Positions 19,177 to 28,664 of a DNA stretch of 64,000 nt are shown in pieces. The DNA comes from Nitrosomonas oligotropha. GTDB taxonomy: Bacteria > Pseudomonadota > Gammaproteobacteria > Burkholderiales > Nitrosomonadaceae. The translations under genes and the position numbers were made by a program. The notes under the pieces were generated by a model. That model worked only from the letters and a program-made list of their open reading frames with translations. It ran no database searches and was not told the origin of the DNA. The stretch's first letter is position 1, and each line of letters opens with the position of its first letter. Where the stretch lies: positions 1 through 64,000 of the forward strand of contig NZ_QRBZ01000036.1 of NCBI RefSeq assembly GCF_009833085.1. Reading direction: 5' to 3'.

Positions 19177-21009
19177 ATGCAAATCGAGCAAGACGGAATG
19201 ACAAACATTATTCCGGTAGAAGAAGCGAAAACACTGGATGGTCTTTTCAAGGCGCGCGTGCAGCGTACGCCGCAGAAAGTGGCCTACCGCTATTTCAACG
19301 CCGTCAGCGAGGAATGGGCGAACTACACCTGGGAACAGATGAATCAATGGGTGGCGCGCTGGCAAGCCGCGTTGATGAAAGAATCGCTTGCGGCCGGTGA
19401 CCGGGTCGCGGTGATGATGAAAAATTGCCCGGAATGGGTGATGTTCGAGCAGGCGGCGCTCGGCCTCGGGCTGGTGGTGATTCCCTTGTACACCGATGAC
19501 CGGGTTGAAAATGCGGCTTACGTCATCAACGATGCCAACGTTAAATTATTGTTGCTGGATAACTCGCATCAATGGCAGCAATTTTTGACCATCCACAATG
19601 AACTAGAGGGATTGCAGCGGGTGCTCATCCTCCGGCCCTTTGAGCCGGATAGTATCGATGCCTGCGATAATGTCCGCGTCGTCGCGGCGATGGATTGGCT
19701 GTCATCGGTGCATGCCGCTGAGGTGCAGCATATCCCCAGTGATCCGCATGCCCTGGCCACGATCATTTACACTTCCGGCACCTCCGGCCGCCCCAAGGGT
19801 GTGATGCTCAGTCATCACAATATCTTGAGTAATGTGGCCAGTTGCTTGCAGGTCATTCCGGTGCAACCGGACGATTTGTTACTGTCATTTTTACCGTTGT
19901 CGCATACTTTTGAACGGACATCGGGGTATTACGTGCCGATGATGGCTGGCGCCACGATTGCGTACGCACGTTCGATTCCGCAGTTGCAGGAAGATCTGCT
20001 GACGATCCGCCCGACGTTGTTGATTTCGGTGCCGCGTATCTATGAACGGGTTTATGCGGGCATACGGGCAAAACTGGCCGAGGGATCGGGTTTTGCGCGC
20101 TGGCTGTTCAATTTTGCGGTGGAAACCGGGTACAGCCAGTTTGAGTGCCAGCAAAGAAGGGGATTCCGGCGCTTGTCGCATGTGTTGTGGCCAATTTTTA
20201 AGGCGCTGGTGGCCGATAAGGTGCTGGATAAGCTGGGCGGGCGTCTGCGGATGGCGATGAGCGGCGGCGCGGCCTTACCGGCTGAAGTTTCGCGCATCTT
20301 TATCGGTCTTGGATTGCCGGTGTTGCAAGGCTACGGGATGACGGAAAGCAGCCCGGTCGTGTGTGCTAACCGGGTTGAGGATAATATGCCGGCCAGTGTC
20401 GGCTTGCCGATTCCCGGCGTGGAAGTCAAACTGGGGGAAAACAATGCCTTGCTGGTGCGCGGGCCGAATGTGATGCTGGGATACTGGAACAACCCGGAAG
20501 CGACCAAAGCGGTGATTTCGCCCGATGGCTGGTTGAATACCGGCGATATCGCATCGATCGATGCGCAAGGCCATGTCACGATCACCGGGCGGTTGAAAGA
20601 GATCATCGTTTTGTCGACCGGTGAGAAAGTACCGCCGGGTGATATGGAAGCGGCGATTCTGCGTGATCCGCTGTTTGATCAGGTGATGCTGATCGGCGAA
20701 GCACGGTCTTATTTAAGTGTTCTGGCGGTACTGAATCCGGCCCGGTGGCAGGATCTTATCGCGCATTACGGCCTGGATGACCGCTTGGATAGCGAGCAGC
20801 AGAAACATCAGCTGGAGAAAATTTTACTGGAAAAAATAACGCACCAAACCAGTGAGTTTCCAGGCTACGCCAAGATACGCCGCGTTGCCGTCATTCAAGA
20901 ACCTTGGACTATTGAAAACGGGCTGTTAACACCCACGCTCAAATTAAAGCGCACGAAGGTGCTGGAAAAATATAAGGCTGAAGTCGACAAACTATATATC
21001 GGGCATTAA
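19177..21009 (+). CDS. Long-chain acyl-CoA synthetase (AMP-forming)
   Basis: 610 residues of the ANL superfamily. The P-loop IIYTSGTSGRPKGVMLSH lies near 197-214. QGYGMTESSPV, the AMP-binding aspartate in LNTGDIASID and the hinge GRLKEIIVLSTGEKVPP follow. The length and the STGEKVPP form match the FAA1/FadD15-like long-chain group. It activates fatty acids with ATP and CoA, feeding FadE encoded just upstream. AAGGA is 5 bp before the ATG. Confidence 0.9.
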   Translation: MQIEQDGMTNIIPVEEAKTLDGLFKARVQRTPQKVAYRYFNAVSEEWANYTWEQMNQWVARWQAALMKESLAAGDRVAVMMKNCPEWVMFEQAALGLGLVVIPLYTDDRVENAAYVINDANVKLLLLDNSHQWQQFLTIHNELEGLQRVLILRPFEPDSIDACDNVRVVAAMDWLSSVHAAEVQHIPSDPHALATIIYTSGTSGRPKGVMLSHHNILSNVASCLQVIPVQPDDLLLSFLPLSHTFERTSGYYVPMMAGATIAYARSIPQLQEDLLTIRPTLLISVPRIYERVYAGIRAKLAEGSGFARWLFNFAVETGYSQFECQQRRGFRRLSHVLWPIFKALVADKVLDKLGGRLRMAMSGGAALPAEVSRIFIGLGLPVLQGYGMTESSPVVCANRVEDNMPASVGLPIPGVEVKLGENNALLVRGPNVMLGYWNNPEATKAVISPDGWLNTGDIASIDAQGHVTITGRLKEIIVLSTGEKVPPGDMEAAILRDPLFDQVMLIGEARSYLSVLAVLNPARWQDLIAHYGLDDRLDSEQQKHQLEKILLEKITHQTSEFPGYAKIRRVAVIQEPWTIENGLLTPTLKLKRTKVLEKYKAEVDKLYIGH

Positions 21010-21057
21010 GCGAGGATATTGCCCCATTGAATCTTTTCGAGAGAAGGAAACAAGCCG

Positions 21058-21417
21058 ATGGCAAAAGATACGAGTAAGCTGGATAAGGTGGTTCTGGAAG
21101 CACGCCGGAATGCCGAAAAACGCGCGCAAGGATACCGTGAACAGGCGCTTAAATTATTTCCATGGGTATGCGGGCGTTGCGCACGCACGTTCGATCATAA
21201 GAATTTACAGTTATTGGAAGTGCATCACAAAAACAGCAATCACGACGATAATCCGCCCGATGGCAGTAACTGGGAGCTTCTCTGCACCTACTGCCACGAA
21301 AACGAGCATTCCAAGCTTAAGGATGCCATGGGCCGGACGGATAGCGGACAAACTGGAAACACGGCGACGTTCAATCCTTTTGCCAATCTGAAAGATATGC
21401 TGAAGAACAAGCCCTAA
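21058..21417 (+). CDS. yajD: YajD-family HNH nuclease
   Basis: 119 residues. A zinc-binding CGRC pair, LEVHHKNSNHDDNPPDGSNWELLCTYCHENEH and a basic N-terminus match the YajD family of small HNH proteins. The HNH core residues (His-His-Lys-Asn and the late His) are present. Its cellular job is not established. The ribosome site AAGGA lies 9 bp upstream; the gene sits 48 bp after the acyl-CoA ligase and may be read from the same transcript. Confidence 0.88.
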   Translation: MAKDTSKLDKVVLEARRNAEKRAQGYREQALKLFPWVCGRCARTFDHKNLQLLEVHHKNSNHDDNPPDGSNWELLCTYCHENEHSKLKDAMGRTDSGQTGNTATFNPFANLKDMLKNKP

Positions 21418-21534
21418 TCCGGATTACGCTGGTTGGATTGAATTCAGATCAATGATGGAATTCCGGGCTGATGTGCGTTGTATTAAACGGGCAGGAGGTT
21501 ATAATGATTTTTTCTAGCGCAGAGGAGTCAGGTC

Positions 21535-21960
21535 ATGGTGAAGTTAACGGATATCAAAGGAATCGGTCCGGCTACAATCAAAGTGTTGCAAGAACGCAAA
21601 ATAAAAACGGTTGAGGCGCTGGCTTCGATGAGTTTGGAAGAGCTGCGGAAAATACCGGGTTTCAAAGGCGAGTTGCGGGCGCGTGCGGTCAAACAAGCTG
21701 CGGCGGATAGTCTGCGAGACAAGCCAATCAAACCAACAAAACCGGCCGTTACGGTGGATAGCAGCCCGCAGACTGTGATCAAGAAGACAATAACCGATCA
21801 GACAGTAAGTCCGCTCAAAGCGGATAAAGAAAAAGACGAAGATAAAGACAAGAAAAAAGCCCGGAAAGACGACAAGAAAGCGGATAAAGACAAAGACAAG
21901 AAAAAGAAGAATAAAGATAAGAAGAAAAACGCCAAGAAAAAAGACAAAAAGAAATCATAG
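21535..21960 (+). CDS. Helix-hairpin-helix protein with Lys/Asp-rich tail
   Basis: 141 residues. The first ~60 form a helix-hairpin-helix pair (DIKGIGPATIKVL; LRKIPGFKGELRARAV), the non-specific DNA-binding fold seen in nucleases and RadA/Rad51-type proteins. From about residue 95 the chain is almost only Lys, Asp, Glu and Asn (repeated KDKK/DKDK units), resembling histone H1-like or nucleoid tails. A DNA-binding nucleoid-associated role is inferred. GAGGAG lies 8 bp before the ATG. Its 3' end overlaps the convergent sixA gene by 6 bp. Confidence 0.75.
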   Translation: MVKLTDIKGIGPATIKVLQERKIKTVEALASMSLEELRKIPGFKGELRARAVKQAAADSLRDKPIKPTKPAVTVDSSPQTVIKKTITDQTVSPLKADKEKDEDKDKKKARKDDKKADKDKDKKKKNKDKKKNAKKKDKKKS

Positions 21961-22485
21961 CTCCTTGGGTCTGATCAGGCGCTGCAGGCGTGCTTGATGC
22001 GCTTTTGCCGAAATGGGCGCGGTACCGTAATCCAGCACAGCGGTTGCAGCGGTGGTCAGTAATTTACCGGAATCGTTAACAGGTGGCGGTTCATTGCACA
22101 GGTGGCAAAGTAATTGATCCAGGCTGGGATTATGGCCGACGATCAGCAAGGTGTGAGCGCCTGCGCCGTATTGATCGACCAGCGTAATCAGGTCATTGAG
22201 CGATGCTTCATAGATTCTGTCTTCCCATAGCACATGCTGTTGAGCAAAATCCAACTGCGCCGCGGCCAACAGGCAGGTTTGCTTTGCCCGCCGCGCGGGT
22301 GAACAGAGCATCCGGTCGATGCGGTACTGTTTCTGTTTTAACCATTGCCCCATTTGTTTTGCAGCTTTCTTGCCGCGCGCGGTCAGAGGGCGGTCGAAGT
22401 CGGATCTGCTCGCATCGCTCCAATCCGATTTGGCGTGCCGCATGATGATCAGCTGATTTTTTTGCATCGCTTGAATAGAAAACAT
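21955..22485 (-). CDS. sixA: SixA-type phosphohistidine phosphatase (histidine phosphatase family)
   Basis: About 176 residues from ATG 22485; an internal ATG at 22467 (MQKNQL) is also possible. The catalytic RHA motif is LIIMRHAKSDW. FDRPLTARGKKAAKQMGQWL, a second catalytic Arg in SPARRAKQT and the late VGHNPSLDQL follow, as in SixA. In E. coli SixA removes phosphate from a histidine-containing phosphotransfer protein. It is divergent from ppx with about 28 bp between the starts, so the promoters must overlap. Confidence 0.87.
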   Translation of the reverse strand: MFSIQAMQKNQLIIMRHAKSDWSDASRSDFDRPLTARGKKAAKQMGQWLKQKQYRIDRMLCSPARRAKQTCLLAAAQLDFAQQHVLWEDRIYEASLNDLITLVDQYGAGAHTLLIVGHNPSLDQLLCHLCNEPPPVNDSGKLLTTAATAVLDYGTAPISAKAHQARLQRLIRPKEL

Positions 22486-22513
22486 ATTCACCAATCAACA
22501 TACTATCACCCTT

Positions 22514-24010
22514 ATGGCGCCGAACATGGATGAATCCTACGCAGCAGTGGATCTAGGTTCAAACAGCTTTCATATGATTGTGGCGAATTGGGCGGATGGC
22601 CGCTTGCAGATCATCGACCGCATGAAAGAAATGGTGCGATTGGCTTCCGGCCTGAATGATAAGCAGGAACTGTCGAGCGAATCGATGCAGCAGGCGCTGG
22701 AATGCCTGCAACGGTTCGGTCAGCGCATCCGGGAAATTCCACATGTGAATGTGCGCGCCGTCGGTACCAATACGCTGCGGCAAGCCCGGAATGGCGGCGA
22801 TTTCATGCTGCATGCGCATCATGCATTGGGTCATCCAATCGAGATTATTGCCGGCCGTGAAGAAGCGCGGCTGATTTATTCCGGTGTGGCGCATACGTTG
22901 TACGATGAAGTCAATAAGCGGCTGGTGATCGATATCGGCGGCGGCAGCACGGAGCTGATCATCGGCCGGGGGTATGACACATATCAGACGGAAAGCTTGT
23001 ACATGGGTTGCGTCAATATGGAGCAGCGGTTTTTTGACGACGGTAAGATAAAAGCCAAAAAAATGCGCAAGGCCATCTTGTTCGCAATGCAGGAATTGGA
23101 ATCGCTGGAAACGGCGTATAAGAAAACGGGCTGGGATTATGCCCTGGGTTCTTCCGGCACCATCATTGCCATTCGCGATGTGGTGCAAGTGCAAGGCTGG
23201 TGCGATTCGGGCATCACAGCCCTTGCGCTGACGCAATTGATGGACGAGCTGATCACGATCGGTGACAGTGCGCTCATCAATTTTCCTGGTTTGTCGGAAC
23301 GCAGAAAGCCGGTTTTTGCCAGCGGTGTGGCGATATTGTACGGGGTGTTTGAAGCGCTCAACCTGAAGAAGATCGATGTATCCGAGGGCGCGTTACGTGA
23401 AGGTCTGCTGTATGACCTGATCGGCCGGGTGCACGATGAGGATGTCAGGGATAAGACGGTCATGGCGGTGGCGCAACGCTACAATGCCGATTTGGAACAA
23501 GCCGTCCGGGTAAAAGAAACGGCTGAAAATTTTTTCCGGCAAGTGAAAGCAGCCTGGGAATTGGATGAAAAAACCGACCTGAAATTACTGCTGTGGGGCG
23601 CTTACATTCATGAAATCGGCTTATCGGTTGCGCATAACCAATATCACCGGCATGGCGCTTATCTGACGGCCAATTCGGACTTGGCCGGTTTTTCGCGTCA
23701 GGAACAAATGAAACTGGCGATGCTGGTGCGTAGCCATCGGCGCAAGTTTCCGGTGGAGGAATTTGAATCAATCGCTGTTTCCATGCGCACGTCCATTATC
23801 AAATTATGTATCTTGCTCAGACTGGCCGTGGTGATGCACAGAAGCCGCTCGAACATCAACCTGCCGGAAATACTGGTGTACGTGAATAAGAACCGCGTGA
23901 GCTTGGATTTTCCACCCGGTTGGCTCGATAAGCACCCCTTAACGCTGGTTGATCTCATTACCGAGCAGGGTTTTTTGCAGATCGCGGATATCAAACTGTC
24001 TTTTCATTAG
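22514..24010 (+). CDS. ppx: Exopolyphosphatase (Ppx/GppA family)
   Basis: 498 residues with the actin-like ASKHA fold. The first phosphate loop AAVDLGSNSFHMIV is at 9-22, RAVGTNTLRQARN near 77-89, IIAGREEARLIYSGV near 115-129 and the second loop VIDIGGGSTELIIGR near 138-152. A C-terminal HD-like helical domain follows (LLLWGAYIHEIGLSVAH, HGAYLTANSDLAGFS). It releases phosphate from polyphosphate ends (and possibly pppGpp). A polyphosphate kinase gene lies about 5 kb downstream on the opposite strand, so polyphosphate metabolism is grouped here. Confidence 0.93.
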   Translation: MAPNMDESYAAVDLGSNSFHMIVANWADGRLQIIDRMKEMVRLASGLNDKQELSSESMQQALECLQRFGQRIREIPHVNVRAVGTNTLRQARNGGDFMLHAHHALGHPIEIIAGREEARLIYSGVAHTLYDEVNKRLVIDIGGGSTELIIGRGYDTYQTESLYMGCVNMEQRFFDDGKIKAKKMRKAILFAMQELESLETAYKKTGWDYALGSSGTIIAIRDVVQVQGWCDSGITALALTQLMDELITIGDSALINFPGLSERRKPVFASGVAILYGVFEALNLKKIDVSEGALREGLLYDLIGRVHDEDVRDKTVMAVAQRYNADLEQAVRVKETAENFFRQVKAAWELDEKTDLKLLLWGAYIHEIGLSVAHNQYHRHGAYLTANSDLAGFSRQEQMKLAMLVRSHRRKFPVEEFESIAVSMRTSIIKLCILLRLAVVMHRSRSNINLPEILVYVNKNRVSLDFPPGWLDKHPLTLVDLITEQGFLQIADIKLSFH

Positions 24011-24171
24011 ATAGTTGCAGCGGCTTGCTTGAGATTACATGCAGAATTCATTGCAAGCTATTGAACTTATAGGTTACGAGCGCTAGACTGCTGCATTTCC
24101 CGATATTGGAAAAGCGCATTTTTTGTGTTCAAAGTTTTACCCAATGATGTTCCAATGAGAAAGGGGATGGC

Positions 24172-25821
24172 ATGCGATTAGGAAAACTTGCGCACCGGTC
24201 TGGCGGAATTTTCGGCATAGCATTGTTTTTGATCCTGATTCTACCGGCTTCTGCGGTGGCTGAAGAGTGGATTTATACCGTCCGGCCGGGCGATAATCTG
24301 TGGAATCTGACCGAGCGGCATCTGAAAAGCATGGAATACGTGCAGCCGTTGCAGCAGCTCAATCAAGTACGGAATCCCTACGTGATACCGCCCGGCACCG
24401 CGCTGCGAATCCCAGTGGCCTGGACAAAACAGCAAGATATCTTCGCGCAGGCGGTCAGTGTCTACGGTACCGCCACGTTGCAGCGCAAGGACCAGGAGCG
24501 CGTACCGCTTGAGCAGGGCATGCAATTGCTGATGGGCGATGAAATCCAAAGCGGAAACGACGCATTTGTGACCGTCGAATTCGCCGATGGATCGCAAATG
24601 CGCGTGCAGGAAAATACGCAGCTACGCCTGGAAAATATGCGGATGTTCGGCGATTATGGTTTGATCGATACGCTGGTGGATGTGCGTCAGGGACGCACGG
24701 AGAATTCCGTGCCGAAAAAATCCGAAAAAGCCACCCGGTTCAAAATCAAAACGCCATCCGCAATCAGCTCGGTGCGCGGCACGGATTTCCGTGTCGGGGT
24801 GATCGAAACGCAATCCGGCACCAGCAGCGAGGTGCTGACCGGCAGCGTGGAAGTCAATGGCGAGAAAAAACAAGTCAAAGTACCGGCGGGTTATGGCACG
24901 GTAACCATCGACGGCAAGCCGCCGGTCTCTCCGGTCAAATTGCTGCCGCCGCCGGATTTATCCGGAGCGGCGCATTATTATCAAAATTTGCCGCTGGTGA
25001 TTAAATTCAGTCCGCTGGCGGGAGCGCACGGATACCGGGCGCAGATTGCCGCCGACCGGGACTTTAAAAACTTGCGCTCGGAATTTACCGCGGCGAATTT
25101 ACCTTTCCGCGACGGCGCTATCCCCGATGGCGATTATTGGCTCAGAGTGCGCGGTATCGATGGTTTATCGATCGAAGGCAAGGATGCGGTCATTGCGTTC
25201 GCGCTGAATGCCTACCCGGAAGCGCCTTTTATTCTTGCGCCACTTCCAGGCGGCATGGCGGAACCGGAAAAGCAGCAATTCAAATGGGCGGCGCAAGCGG
25301 ATGTGTCCCACTACGCCATCATGATCAGCAAGGATGCCGATTTCTCGTCGTCTCTGTACTTTAATCCCGAAGTGAAAGAAAACAGTGTGACATTGACCGA
25401 ATCGCTGACGCCCGGTCACTATTTCTGGCGTATTTTCGCCGTATCCGCCCGCGAAGGCGCGGGACCGTTCAGCGATACCATGGCGTTCCGCGTGCCCTAT
25501 CCCGCACCGGCGGTGGGAGAGGCGAAGCTGGACGACGACAAAATGACGTTCGCCTGGCGGGCCGCTGCGGAAGGACAGAGCTTTCAGTTTCAATTCGCGC
25601 GCGATAAAGAATTCAGCCAAATTATTCACGATGAGTCGACCAGCGCTTCACAACTGACGATCGCAAAACCGGATAGCGGCACTTATTATCTGCGGATCAA
25701 AACAATCGAAGCGGACGGTTTCCAAGGCCCGTGGGGATCGCCGCAAGCGATTGAAGTGCCTTTCGGTATCTCATATTGGTTCATGCTATTGATGCTGCTG
25801 CCATTGCTCGTATTGATATGA
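24172..25821 (+). CDS. LysM-FecR domain periplasmic protein
   Basis: 549 residues. Signal peptide about 1-31 (LILPASAVAEE). One LysM module at about 34-78 (YTVRPGDNLWNLTERHL ... IPPGTALRIP). A FecR-like domain at about 105-250 (EFADGSQMRVQENTQLRLE; FKIKTPSAISSVRGTDFRV). Three or so fibronectin-III-like repeats run to about 530, and a short hydrophobic C-terminal helix follows. It is likely a periplasmic, wall-associated sensor or scaffold. Its stop overlaps the start of the CHASE2 gene (ATGA), so the two are translationally coupled and probably work together. AGGGG precedes the ATG by 5 bp. Confidence 0.85.
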   Translation: MRLGKLAHRSGGIFGIALFLILILPASAVAEEWIYTVRPGDNLWNLTERHLKSMEYVQPLQQLNQVRNPYVIPPGTALRIPVAWTKQQDIFAQAVSVYGTATLQRKDQERVPLEQGMQLLMGDEIQSGNDAFVTVEFADGSQMRVQENTQLRLENMRMFGDYGLIDTLVDVRQGRTENSVPKKSEKATRFKIKTPSAISSVRGTDFRVGVIETQSGTSSEVLTGSVEVNGEKKQVKVPAGYGTVTIDGKPPVSPVKLLPPPDLSGAAHYYQNLPLVIKFSPLAGAHGYRAQIAADRDFKNLRSEFTAANLPFRDGAIPDGDYWLRVRGIDGLSIEGKDAVIAFALNAYPEAPFILAPLPGGMAEPEKQQFKWAAQADVSHYAIMISKDADFSSSLYFNPEVKENSVTLTESLTPGHYFWRIFAVSAREGAGPFSDTMAFRVPYPAPAVGEAKLDDDKMTFAWRAAAEGQSFQFQFARDKEFSQIIHDESTSASQLTIAKPDSGTYYLRIKTIEADGFQGPWGSPQAIEVPFGISYWFMLLMLLPLLVLI

Positions 25822-28664
25822 TCCTGGCGGGCCGGTCGTGGAAGCATTATTCATTTGCTGTGCGTATCGTCATCTTGCTGGCCGGGGTTGCTGGCATCGC
25901 TTATACGGAAGTGCTGGAGCGTTTTGATTTTGTTTTTTATGACAAAATAGCCGTCCTGCAGCAATATCCGCAAGACCCGGATATCGTGATCGTTGCCATC
26001 GACGATGAGAGTTTTAAAGTGTTAGGCCGCTGGCCCTGGTCCAGGGGGGTGCATGCGGAATTAATCAACCGGCTGAGCTCAATCGATAACAAAGCGCTGG
26101 CCCTGGATTTACTGCTGTCCGAGCCGCAGGAAAACGATCCCTATGCCGATCACTTACTGGCTCAAGCCATTGCCGCTCACGGTAATGTCATTTTTCCCGT
26201 AGCGCCGGTATTCGACGCCCATATGGAATCGCTGATGCTGGTGCAACCGCTGCCGTTGTTTACCCAGCAGGCGGTATTGGGTCATGTCGATATCGAGCTG
26301 GATAGCGATGGCGTGGCCCGGCGGGTTTATCTGTCCGCGGGGATCAATGCACCCGAATGGCCTGCGCTCGGATTGGCGCTGACCAATCCGGCGGCGGCAA
26401 GAGCCATGCAGCAGCAAGGCCATGAAACAATGTCCGGCCAGCCGGAACATTGGGAGAGAGAGCAAGAAGCGCTGATACCGTATGCCGGCGAATCCGGCAG
26501 TTTCCGCAAAATATCGTACGCCCGGGTGTTGTTCGACGATGCCGTCCTGGCCGGTTTAAGGAACAAAACGGTGCTGGTCGGTATGACGGCCACCGGGATG
26601 GGAACACGCTTTGCCACACCGCTATCGCCGCTCAACCATCAACCCATGACAGGCGTGGAATGGCACGCCAATGTTTTCTCCATGCTGACGTCCAATCGCA
26701 TGATTTACCCGGCGCCGGGAACGATAACAGCCGCGCTCTCGGTTGTATGGGTCAGCGCGATTCTGGTTATTCTCGCTGGGATTGGAAAGAATCTTACTAT
26801 CCCGCTATTACTCGCGTTCATGGCCGCCGGACTGTTTCTCTCCGGTTTGATTCTGGAATTGAACCGTGTCTGGATTCCTCCGGGGGCGGCTTTGTTAGGC
26901 ACATTGTCGCTGTATCCGCTGTGGAATTGGCGGCGCATCAATGAATTCCTGCGGACGCTCTGGATAAGCAAAGCGCATTCCAATGTGGCGCTGGAATCGA
27001 TCGGCGACGGCGTCATTATCACCGACGCTGCCGATCAAGTGGTGTATATCAACACAGGCGCGGAAAAAATTCTGCGCACCCGGCTGGAGCAAATCAAGGG
27101 AAAACCTTTGGCGGCAGTTCTAGGGTTCGATACGAATGCAAACGATGCAGTGCTGGATCAAACCGGGAAAGATATTGCGGGCGGCAGCGTGAATAAACCC
27201 GGCATGGTTGAATGTGTGCTCAGAACCGCGCAGGGCAATGAACGGACGGTTCGCATCACGCGCAACCAGTTACTGGACGAACAAAAAGCCACCATGGGCT
27301 CGGTGATCGCCATGACGGATATTACCGACCGGATCGAACTGGCGCAGCAGGTCGCGCATCAGCAGAGCTACGATGCGCTGACCAAGCTGCCGAACCGCTC
27401 GAGGCTGCTGGCGCAATTCGATTCCCTGATTCAGGAAATCCCCAATAGCGGAAAAATCATCACGGTATTTTTTGTCACTCTGGATAATTTTAAAAAAATT
27501 AACGACGCCATGGGGCATCATGCCGGAGACAAGCTGCTCAAAATGGTGTCCGGCCGTTTGTTTGACGTGGTAGCACCGGAGGATGTACTGGCGCGCTGGG
27601 GTGGCGACGAGTTTGTATTGTTATCCAGCCGTCTGATCAAGGAAGATTCCGCGCCAGGAATGGCGCAGAAAATTCTCGATGCGATCCGGCAGCGTTTTGA
27701 GATCGACGGTCTGGAAGTGTTCGTTTCCGCCAGCATCGGCGTGAGTTTTTACCCGGATGACGGACTGACCAGCGAAACGGTGCTGGAGCGCGCCGGTACC
27801 GCGATGTACCGGGTCAAAAAGGATGGCGGCAATCACTTCGGTTTATATTCGGCCGAGTCCTCGGTGGTCTGGACACGCGATCAGCTCGAACTGGAAAGGG
27901 AATTACGCGCGGCGATCAAGAATGACGAATTGCAAGTGCTGTTTCAGCCGATCGTCCATGCGCAATCGCATCACATCGCCCGCATCGAAGCGCTGGTACG
28001 CTGGCTGCACCCGAAGCGGGGATATTTGTCGCCGAGCGAATTCATTCCACTGGCGGAAGATATCGGCCAGATCGGGCAGTTGGGCGAAATCGTACTGAGA
28101 ACTTCCTGTACTGCGGCGTATAACCTCTTGCAATTGGGCTACCCGGTGAATGTTTCGGTCAATGTGCATCCGCGGCAATTATTGAACCGGGACTTTCCGC
28201 AAACGATTCTTCAAGTGCTGCACGATACCGGACTGCCCGCGCAATCCTTGATACTGGAAATCACCGAAAGCGCCATTGTTAACGACATGGAACGGGTCAG
28301 CAAGGTGCTCGAGGAAATCAGACGTTTGAATATTTTGATCGCGCTGGACGATTTCGGCACCGGTTATTCCTCGCTGACGCTGCTGCGGGAATTGCCGATC
28401 GATATCCTGAAAATTGATAAATCCTTCGTGCGCACGCTGGATCAGAACCGCAACGATCTGAAAATCGTGCAAGCCATTATCGGTCTGGGGAAGAATCTCG
28501 GTTTGACCGTGATTGCGGAAGGTGTGGAAACGGAACGGCAAGTGAAGTTATTACTTCAGCACGCCTGTTATTACCATCAGGGCTATTTTTTCAGCAGGCC
28601 GATTCCTTATGAAGCGCTGTACGAATTAATGCAGCACAAGCTGCATCAAGCCGGGCCGCAATAA
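25818..28664 (+). CDS. CHASE2-PAS-GGDEF-EAL membrane sensor, c-di-GMP enzyme
   Basis: The ATG at 25818 overlaps the upstream TGA; a TTG at 25776 is in frame but lies inside the upstream gene. 948 residues: membrane helix near 12-32, periplasmic CHASE2 domain to about 290 (FDIVIVAIDDESF-like start, GRWPWSR), three helices about 310-370, PAS about 390-510, GGDEF about 520-675 with intact WGGDEF near 595, and EAL about 690-935 with intact EALVRW near 723 and DDFGTGYSS. Both catalytic motifs look complete, so it may make or break c-di-GMP. The CHASE2 domain probably reads a periplasmic signal with the coupled LysM-FecR protein. The last 19 bp overlap ppk on the other strand. Confidence 0.93.
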   Translation: MILAGRSWKHYSFAVRIVILLAGVAGIAYTEVLERFDFVFYDKIAVLQQYPQDPDIVIVAIDDESFKVLGRWPWSRGVHAELINRLSSIDNKALALDLLLSEPQENDPYADHLLAQAIAAHGNVIFPVAPVFDAHMESLMLVQPLPLFTQQAVLGHVDIELDSDGVARRVYLSAGINAPEWPALGLALTNPAAARAMQQQGHETMSGQPEHWEREQEALIPYAGESGSFRKISYARVLFDDAVLAGLRNKTVLVGMTATGMGTRFATPLSPLNHQPMTGVEWHANVFSMLTSNRMIYPAPGTITAALSVVWVSAILVILAGIGKNLTIPLLLAFMAAGLFLSGLILELNRVWIPPGAALLGTLSLYPLWNWRRINEFLRTLWISKAHSNVALESIGDGVIITDAADQVVYINTGAEKILRTRLEQIKGKPLAAVLGFDTNANDAVLDQTGKDIAGGSVNKPGMVECVLRTAQGNERTVRITRNQLLDEQKATMGSVIAMTDITDRIELAQQVAHQQSYDALTKLPNRSRLLAQFDSLIQEIPNSGKIITVFFVTLDNFKKINDAMGHHAGDKLLKMVSGRLFDVVAPEDVLARWGGDEFVLLSSRLIKEDSAPGMAQKILDAIRQRFEIDGLEVFVSASIGVSFYPDDGLTSETVLERAGTAMYRVKKDGGNHFGLYSAESSVVWTRDQLELERELRAAIKNDELQVLFQPIVHAQSHHIARIEALVRWLHPKRGYLSPSEFIPLAEDIGQIGQLGEIVLRTSCTAAYNLLQLGYPVNVSVNVHPRQLLNRDFPQTILQVLHDTGLPAQSLILEITESAIVNDMERVSKVLEEIRRLNILIALDDFGTGYSSLTLLRELPIDILKIDKSFVRTLDQNRNDLKIVQAIIGLGKNLGLTVIAEGVETERQVKLLLQHACYYHQGYFFSRPIPYEALYELMQHKLHQAGPQ

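Noticed and set aside
21790..21960. A/G-rich repeats looking like a repeat array
   Set aside because: They are codons for the Lys/Asp-rich tail of the HhH protein, not a CRISPR or tandem DNA repeat with fixed unit.
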